NCBI RefSeq assembly: GCF_000428945.1
Contig: NZ_AUAX01000015.1
Span: 1 to 64,000 of the forward strand
Direction: 5' to 3'
DNA from: Hamadaea tsunoensis DSM 44101
GTDB lineage: Bacteria > Actinomycetota > Actinomycetes > Mycobacteriales > Micromonosporaceae
Length of the DNA: 64,000 nucleotides
The notes beneath the pieces are model-generated. The model searched no databases. It was not told where the DNA came from and saw only the letters and a list, made by a program, of their open reading frames with translations. This document shows, in pieces, positions 25,318 through 34,300 of the stretch; position 1 is the stretch's first letter; each line of letters opens with the position of its first letter. A program made the translations under genes and the position numbers.

Positions 25318-28300
25318 ATGAAGGTTCCCTTGAAGATACCGGCCTTGTTGATCGCCGCGAGGTAGTCCGGAAGTGCTCCGAGCATCTCGTTCATGGCCGC
25401 GTCGTACTTGTTGCCGAACATCGACTTGATGTTCAGGATATCCATGTCCAGAGCTTCGGTGAGGCGCCCCTGGCGCAGGAGGTACATCTGCTCCGCCCGA
25501 TGCAGTTCACCCGCGTAGCCCCGGCCCCAGCTCTCCGTCAGGACGTGATCGGCCTCATCCATCTGGATGGCGAGCCCCTGGCCCTCGGGAATCCCGAACA
25601 CCTCGGTGTTCGCCTGCGACGACGGCATGTGGTTGATCTCTGTGCCCGGCACGTTGTTCCCGGTGGCCGGATCCTTGAGGTCCTTGTACTGCCCGCCGCG
25701 ATAGTTGTGCCCGGCCGGCGCACGGCCGCACTTCTTCGCGTTGTGGACCAGCACCGCCACGTCGCCCGCGAGGACGAAGTAGGTGTGCAGGCCGTCGATG
25801 GTCAGGTCATAGGTGACCTGGGTGGCGTGATACAGCCGGACACCGGTCACCGTCGCCGTGCCGTCGGTGGTCTGCAGCCGGTCGCCCACCTCCAGCTTCG
25901 CGGCCTCGACGAAGGATTCCTTCGTCTTGTCGAAGAACGCGTGGTGGTAGGTGGTGGTGAGCTTGTGCTCGCCAGTGCCTTGGGCGTCCTTGATCGTGAG
26001 GTCGACGAAGTCGTGGTCCGTCGTCGTGACGATGACCCGGTCGACCTTGTGGGACAAGGTTCCCGACTTCTCCGGGGCCGCGTTGGCGACCGTGTCGCCG
26101 GCCTTGATCTCGTCGATCCGCTTGGTGGATCCGTCGGCCATCAAGACCTTGGTGGGGCCGACGAAGCTGTGTACCTCCACCTCGCAGCTGGGGCTGTCCG
26201 ATTCACCGGCCTCGGATTCGGGTCCCGACTCCTCCTCCGCGCTCGGCCGCTCTCCCGCCTTGCCCGCCTGCCCGGCGTCTTCCGCCGCGGAGGTCGCCGC
26301 GCCTTCGCCGCCGGCCTCCGCCGTTTCGGCGACCGCGGTCTCCGTGGCGTCGGTCGCGAGGCCTTCGACCGCTTCCGCGCCGCCGCGGCTGAACAGCCCG
26401 CCGACCGCGCCGAGTACCCGGCCGCCGACCGCGCTCAGCAGCTTGCCGCCGAGCGCTCCGCCGAGGCCGGACAGGCCGCCGACGGCGCCGCCGATCAGGC
26501 CGGCCTTGAGGAAGGCGCCGGCCGAGCAGGCGCCCTTCTTGCCGTCGAAGCAGTTGGCCGCCTGGGTGAACAGCCCGCCGACCGCGCCGGACAGCGCACC
26601 GCAGGCGACCGCTCCCGCGACCGCTCCGACGCCGCCGGTGGCGGCTCCGAGCACGGCCTCGCAGCCCAGGAAGACCGCTGTCGACACCACGAACGATCCG
26701 ATCGCCGCCGCATGGTTCTTGACGAAGGTGCCGGCGGTCTTCACCGCGTCGACGGATTTGTGGTACGCCGTCGAGACGAAATGCTCGGCCTTCGCCTTCA
26801 TCTCGTTCTTCCAGGCGGCGAGCTGCTGTCGCATGTGCTGCATCTCGCGGTTGAAGTCGCGCAGCTCCTTGTCGAGCGCGGCCATCGTCCGGTCGTACTT
26901 GTCCTTCACCTTGTCGACGAAGGTGGTGACGCTGTGCTTGGCGTCGTCGTAGAAGGAGGTCGCCTTGTCGCTGACCCAGTTCCAGGTCGCCGACGCCGCC
27001 GACGTCACCGAGTTCCAGGTGCTCGACGCGGTGTCCGAGACCCAGCCGGTGAAGCTGCCCCACCAGCCGTGGCCCGAGGGGTCGGTCATCCGCAGCGGGC
27101 TGCCGCCGACATACGCGAACGGGTTGGCGGCGGCCGAATTCGGCACCGGGCCGGGCCCGGCGGTGTCCTTGTTCATGAACTGGCCGGTGGCCGGGTTGTA
27201 CCAGCGCGCCGCCATGTTGACCTTGCCGGTCGCCTGGTCCGTCCAGCCGGACTGGTAGCCGAGCTGGCCGGCCAGGCCGGTCCGGGCGAGGACGTTGCCG
27301 AGCGGGTCGTACGCGGCCGACCCGGCGAGAGTGGCTGCGGCGGCCTTGAAGTCGCCGACGACGTCGGTGTGCGCGTCGGTGTACGCGAGTTCGCCGTCGC
27401 TCGTGGTGCCGCCGACGAGTCCGATGCCGACCAGGCCGCCGTTCGGGTCGCGGGAGTAGGTGTTCTGGTTGTCGGCCGCGAGCGTGTTGCCGATGCCCGA
27501 GTAGCTGAACGTGATGGCGTTGTCGGTGAGCACCCGGCCGACGGCGTCGTACGCGTACGTCTGCGTACCGGCGGTGATGGTCTGGCCGTAAGCGTCGGTG
27601 GTGTAGGAGGTCGCTCCCGCGGAGGTCATGGTGCCGCGGGCGGTGTAGACGTAGGAGGTGTAGCCGTCGCCGGTGAGCTCGTCACGGGCGTCGTAGGTGT
27701 AGACGTCGGCGCCGACCTGCGTCCGGTTGCCCGCGTCGTCGTAGCCGTAGTTGACGGTGGTGGTGCCGTTGTTCCAGGACGTCAGCCGGCCGGCCCAGTC
27801 GTAGCCGTAGACGTTGCCGGCGGCGGACCCGAAGCCGGTGGTCGTCTTCGAGGTCTCGTTGCCGCCGGGGTCGTAGCCGTACCCGATCGAGGCGACCGTG
27901 GCGCCGCTGTTCGTCAGCGTGTCGCTGCCCAGCCGGTGCATCGGGTCGTAGGCGAGCGTACGCAGGTCACCCGTCGCGTACTGGATGGTCTTGATCTGGG
28001 AGAGCGTGTTGTAGCCGAGCGTGATGCCGGTGCCGGTGGCGGCGTCGGTGATCGTGCTGAGCCGGTCGGAGCCGTCGTAGCCGTAGCCGGTGGTGCCGCT
28101 GGCGTCCTGACGGGAGGTCATCAGGCCGTCGGTGTTGTAGCCGAAGGAACTCGCGCCGCCCGAGCCGGCCGCGGTGAGCATCTCGCCGCGGTCGTTGTAG
28201 GTGAACGTCTCGGCGGAGAGGGTCCCGGTCGTCGCGGCCTGGGTGAGCCGGCCGTCGAGGTCGAAGGTGAACGACCGGCCGGCGGTGGCGGCCTCGGCGC

Positions 28301-31300
28301 CGCCACCGGACTGCGAGGTGACGCGGCCGGCGTTGTCGTAGCCGACGGCGAGCGTGACGCCGCCGGGAAGCGCCTGCCCAACGGCCCGGCCGTCCTCGCG
28401 GTAGGTGGTGACCGTCTTGCGGTCGCCGTCGGTGCTGTAGTTGGCGGTCGCCGGTTCGGTCACCGTCTCCGCCAGGTTCCAGGAGTTGAAGCCGTACAGC
28501 CAGGACTTGCCGCGCCCGTCCGTATAACGCGTGCGGTTGCCGCGCAGGTCGTAGCCGAACGTGGTCACGATGGAGTGGGTGGCGGACGTCGGCTGCGACT
28601 CCTGCACGAGCTCGTTGAGGGCGTCGTACGCGAACGTCGTCGTGTGCCCCAGGGCGTCCGTGGTGGACAGGACGTTGCCGTCGGCGTCGTAGGCCGACGA
28701 CCGGGTGCTGGTCGTCGCACCGAAGGAGTCCAGAGTGGACACGGTCAGCGGGTGGCCGTCGACGTCGTAGGTGGTCGCGACCGCCGAACCGTCCGGCGCG
28801 GTCGTCCTGGTGGCGCGGCCCAGGAAGTCGTACGCGTACTGCGTGGTCGTGTTCGCCGCCACGTCGGTGACCGACGTGGTCTCGCCGGCCTTGTCGTACG
28901 CGTACCGGGTGGCGGCGCCGTTCTGCGTGGTGACCGAGGCCAGCCAGGCTCCGCCGGGGTTCGACGCCGACGCCGCGTACGAGCGGGTGGTCGTCGAGGT
29001 CGTCGGGGACGGGTAGCGGTCGAGCACGGTGGCGGTCACCTGGCGGCCGAGATGGTCGTAGGTCGCCTGGGTCTGCGCGCCCATCGGATCGGTGGCCGAC
29101 ATCCGGTCGCCGTTGGCGTCGTACGTGTAGTGGGTGATGCCGCCGTCCGGCGCCGTGACCCGGGCGAGGTCGCCGAGCTGGTCGTAGAGGTACTGCGTCG
29201 CGTGTCCCAGCGGGTCGGTGGTCGAGGTGAGGTTGCCGACCGCGTCGTAGGCGTTGACCGTCGTCACGTCGTGCAGGATCGTCGACGTGCCCGGCTGCGT
29301 GTAGTCCGGCAGGATCTGCGCCACCGCCCGGCCCCGGGCGTCCCTGGTCAGGCGCGTGATGTGACCGTACGAGTCCTCGCCCTCGACGAGTTCGCCGAAG
29401 GCGTTGTAGCCGCGGGTGATCACCGGAGAGACCGAGTTCGTGACGACTCCGTCGACCTCGGCGGTGATCGCCGGGGCGACCGTCGTGCTCAGCCGGCCCG
29501 CCTCGTCGTAGTTGTAGGTGGTGACGTTCTGGTTCTGGTCGGTCGCCGTCTTCGGCAGGCCCCGCCGATCGCGGGTCCAGGAGGTGGTGAGTTCCGTCGA
29601 GGACGCGACGGCCGATCCGGTACGCCCGGCGGCGTACAGGCCGGCGACTTCGGTGCCGCTGAGCTTGCGCTGGTAAACCTGCACATTCGCGATCTGGCCG
29701 TTGAAGTACTGGGCCGCGGCGCCGTTGACCTTCGCCCGGCCGACGGTGAACGCGCCGGCGGCCTGCCACGGTGTGGTGAAGGCGACCGAACCGGCCGCGG
29801 CGCCGTTGACGAACAGGGCGAGCGTGCCGGCGGTCGAGTCGTACTCGCCCACCAGGTGCTGCCAGCTGCCCACCACCGCGCTGTTGGCGGGGGCGTCCAC
29901 GCCGACCCACGATCCGGCCGCGGCGTCGCTCGCCGCGGCGCCGATCCGCCACGCCGTGGAACCCGGGTCGTATTGCAGGTAGAACGCCGACTGGTTGGTG
30001 CCGTCCTGGGCCGCGACGGTCGTCGCGGCCGCGGCGCTGCCGAGGTCGACCCAGGCGGAGACCGTGAACGAGGTCGTCGTGCTGAGGACCGGCCCGTTGG
30101 TGGTGACGGCGCCCGAGGTGCCGTTGAACGAGGCGGTCCCGCCCGACCACGTGACGCCGGCCGACGCCGACGCCGCGTTGCCCGTGCCCGATGCGTCGGT
30201 CACGACCGATCCGCCCGCCTGGTTGAGCCGCCACCAGGCCAGGGGATGCCCGGCGCCGTCCGCCCGGGTCGACCGGGACAGCATCTGCCCCATCGCGTCG
30301 TAGGTCATGGTCGCGACCTGGCTCGCGCCGGTCGCATCCGACCGGGTCATCGTCGCGACCTGGTCGTCAGGGGTGAAGGCGATCGTCGTGCGGCGCGCGA
30401 CACCGCCCGGGTCGAGGACCGAACCCGTCTGGCGCGAGGCCGCGTCGACCGTGAAGCTGGAAACCGTCGCGCCGTTGTTGGTCGTCCGCGTCAGCACGTT
30501 GCCGGCCGCGTCGTAGGTCACCGAGTTCTCGATGTACGCGTTCTGCCCGTTCTGATCGGTCCGGGTCACCGAGACCTGCAGGCCGTCGTCGGTGTACGCG
30601 TACGCCGACGTGAAGCCCATCGCGTTGGTGACCGACTGGAGCCGGCCGGCCGGGTCGTAGGCGCGGCTCTCCTCCAGCAGCGCGGTCGGCGCGGACGGGC
30701 TCACCGGGTCGCCGGTGAAGTTGGCGAGCGACCGGGTCAGCAGGTTGCCGTTGGCGTCGTACGTGTAGAGGGTCTGCGTGCCCTGCGGATCGGTCTCCGT
30801 CGCCCGGCGGCCGTACGCGTCGTACGTGTAGTGCGTCGTGTTGTGCTGCGGCGTCGCATCGACCTGCGAGTCGACCTGATCGAAGGCGTTGAACGTGGCG
30901 GTCTGCGTACGCGTCGTGTCGTGCGCGGTGCCGTCGTCGGCCACGCTCTGCGAGGTCACGTCGCCGTCGACGTCGTAGCCCGTCGTCGTGTGCGCTATGT
31001 GCGTGAATCCGGTGACCCGGTCGAGCACCGCCGGGTCGACCTCGTCCGTGACCTGGTTGTGGCCGTCGTACGCGTACGTGGTGGCGAGCCCCGCCGGGAA
31101 GGTGTCCGACACGATCGTCTTCGTGGCGACCCGGCCCAGGGCGTCATAGGCGTACCGGGTGATCAGGCCGTCGGCGTCGGTCGTGGTCGCGATGTCACCG
31201 TTGTGGTTGTAGACGATCGCGTTGACCGCGCCGCCCGGCGACACCATCCGGTACGGCAGGCCGGCGGGAGCGTACCCGCTGTCCGCCGCGGCGACCGTCG

Positions 31301-34300
31301 TCCCGTCCGTGTACGCGATCGTGCTCGTCCGCCCGGCCGGGAAGCCGGCGACCGGCGGGGTCGTGACCGAGGTGAGGTCGCCGAGCGTGTCGTAGCCGTA
31401 GGTCGTCTTGAAGGTGTTGTCCGACGCCGACACCGACCGCCCGTCCCGGCTGGTGAGCAGCTCCCCGGCGGTCGGATCGGGCCGGTCGGACAGCGCGGTG
31501 ATCTCCGAGAACTGCAGGTAGTAGTTCGCGGACGAGTCCTTGCGCAGCGTCGTCGCCGTCACCTTGACGTAGCGGACGTTCATCGGCGCGAAGCCGAACG
31601 TCGCGGGCGACGGGGTGGTCGGCTGGGCGTAGTTGGACTGCGTGGTGACGGTGGTCCAGGTCGTGTTGTCCGGTGAGACGGCGACCGTGAACGCCTGCGG
31701 GAAGCAGAGGCCGACGTTGCCGCTGTCGTTGCGCGGGTAGAGGCTGACCTGGTCGATCTTCTTCGCCGTGCCGAGGTCGAGCTGCACCCAGGCGGTGTTC
31801 GCCGCGGCCGTGTACGCGGTGCTGCTGTACCCGATGGCACCGGCGACCGAGGTCGTGTTCCCGTCGACCAGCGCCGCCGGGTTCCACGAGCTGTTGTTGA
31901 GGTTGCCCGAGGACGTGACGGTCGCCGACTTGGCGACGTCGAGTCCCATGCTGTTCGGCTGGTACGTGGTGTACGTCGTCGAGCAGGTGTTCGTCGCCTG
32001 GTTCTGGCAGGTGGTCTTCGAGACGGGGTTGCCCTCGGTGTCGTGGCCGGTCGTCGTGACGTCGCCGTTGGCGTCGGTGAGCGTGCTGAGGAAGCCGGAC
32101 GTGTCGTAGCCGTAGCTGGTCTTCGCGCCCCGCCCGTCGACGGTCGCCACGACCCGGTTGCCGTTGCGCGGATCGTACTGGTACGTCAGCGTTTTCGCGC
32201 CGGGGTCGGTGACAGTCACGGTCGTCAGCGGCGCCAGGCCGTAGGAGTTCTGCGCGGCGTCGTACTGGGCGGCGACCTGGGCGGCCGTCAGCTGGCTCGG
32301 GTAGAGCGCGACCTCCCCCAGGGTCCCGTTGAAATACGCGTCGGCGTTGTTGGGCAGCGCCGTCCAGCCCGCGCCGGAGTGGCCCGTGCCCGCGTACACG
32401 TAGGACAGTGCGCCGGTGGCGATGCCGCCGGTGGCCGTCTTGGTCGCGACCTGCTTGCCGTCCAGGTAGAGCACCTGGTTGGTGCCGGCGCCGGTGAGGG
32501 TGACCTGATGCCACTTGCCGTCGGTCACCGTGACACCGGAGGCCGCCACCGCCATGCCGGCGGCCGTCCAGATGCCGCCGTACAGCTTGCCGTCGCTGCC
32601 CACCCAGAGCATCGGTTCGAAACTGCCCGAGGTGCCGCCGCCCATCGCCACGCTCTGCGTGGCGAGCATGATCCCCGTCGGATGCGTGGTGTTGAACCAC
32701 ATCTGCGCGCTCAGCGGCCCGTTGGCGGGCAGCGCGGCGCTGGGAATGCCGAGCGACGAAGTGGTCCCGTTGAAGGTCGCCGCCTTCTCGTCGGCGAACC
32801 GGCCGGTGGCCCCGAGGTTCACGTTCGCGTACGCGGCCGTCGGGTACTTGACCTCGCTGGCGGCCTGGCCCACCCCGGCGGCCTCGCCCAGCCGGTAGTA
32901 CGCGGTCGGCCGCGCACCGAGGACGGAGGCCCGGTAGACCTGGCTCGATCCGGCCACCGAGGGCGCGGAGACGGTCCAGGCCCCGCCGTTCTCGTCGGTC
33001 ACCGACGTCACCGCCGCTGACACCGGGTCGTACGCGATGGTCGCGAATGTCTTCTGCGAGGGCCGCTTGACGGAGGTGAGCAGGGTCGACGCGTTGCGCC
33101 CGGCCTTGTTGAGGGCGGCGACGTCGGCGGCGCTCAGCACGGTGTCGAAGTAGGCCGCGTCGGCGATCGAGCCCTTGAAGTAGGTCGCGTACTCGGTGTC
33201 GGTCGAGGCCGAGTGCGGCTCGTCGGGCCAGCCGAGTCCGGTGCCGTAGGTGTCCGGGCCCAGATATCCCACGCCGAGATAGGCGAACTGCCACGCGGTC
33301 GGCAGCGTCAGCGACAGGCCGAGGGCGCCCCAGCCGGGAATCGTGGATCCGGCCTGCGCGCCGTCGACGTACATCTTCTGCGCGCCCTGGTCGCCGGTGA
33401 GCACGACGTGGTGCCACTGGCCGTCGGCGTACGACGCCGTGGACATGATCGGGCTGAGCGTCGCCAGGCTCGTGCCCCAGAACTCGCCGATCAGCTTGCC
33501 GTCCGTGCCCAGGTAGATGGCGGGCATCGAGTTGCCCTGATGGGCGGTGGCGTAGATCTTCATGTCGGAGTACCCGTACAGGACACCCGCGGGCGCGCCG
33601 ACCGGCGCGTTGAACCACAGGGACACCGACTGGGAGATCGCCGAGTTCAGATGCAGGTTCGGCAGCTGCACCATCGACGTCGTGCCGTTGAAGCCGACCG
33701 CCTTGGCGCTGCTGCCGGCCAGCGGCCCGGTGACGCCGTAGGTCACGTTCGCGTAGGTGGCGTTGTCCGTGCCTTCGTTGACGAGCGAGGTGCTGTACGC
33801 CGTCGTGCCGGACGTCTCCGCCAGCGGCCAGTACGACACGGCGCCTTCGTCGGTGACCTGGTTGCGGAACTGCGACGAGGGGTTCGGGGAGTAGCCGTAG
33901 CGCGTGCAGTCGACCGTCGTGCCGGGCGGGCACACGGTGGTCAACTGGTCGCCCGTGTAGCTGTAGTTCCACACGTACGGGTCGTTGGTGGTCAGCGCGT
34001 CGGTCGCCACCGACGCGATGTGCGCGGTCGCCGGGGCGACCGGCGTCGTCCAGGTCAGGTGCAGCGCCCGGCCCGACACCGCCGAGGTCATCGTCGTGAT
34101 CTTGCCGGACGCCCAGGTGAAGTTGGCGGCCCGTGCGTTCGCGTCGGCGACGCTGGCCACTCCGTAGGCCCCGCCGCCCAGGGACTGGGTGAAGGTGTAC
34201 GTCGTGTCGGCCTTGTCGATCAGCTCGTAGCCGCCGGCCAACCGGATCAGCGTCGCGGCCCGGCCCTGGCCGGCCGTGAACGAGCCGTCCGCGTTGCGGC

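Noticed and set aside
25500-31676. 2,058-codon open frame on the + strand opposite the Rhs gene (and a similar one at 33213-36590)
   Set aside because: Arg/Val/Gly-rich translation without motifs, fully antisense to a protein with clear domains; a by-product of the high G+C third positions of the Rhs gene.
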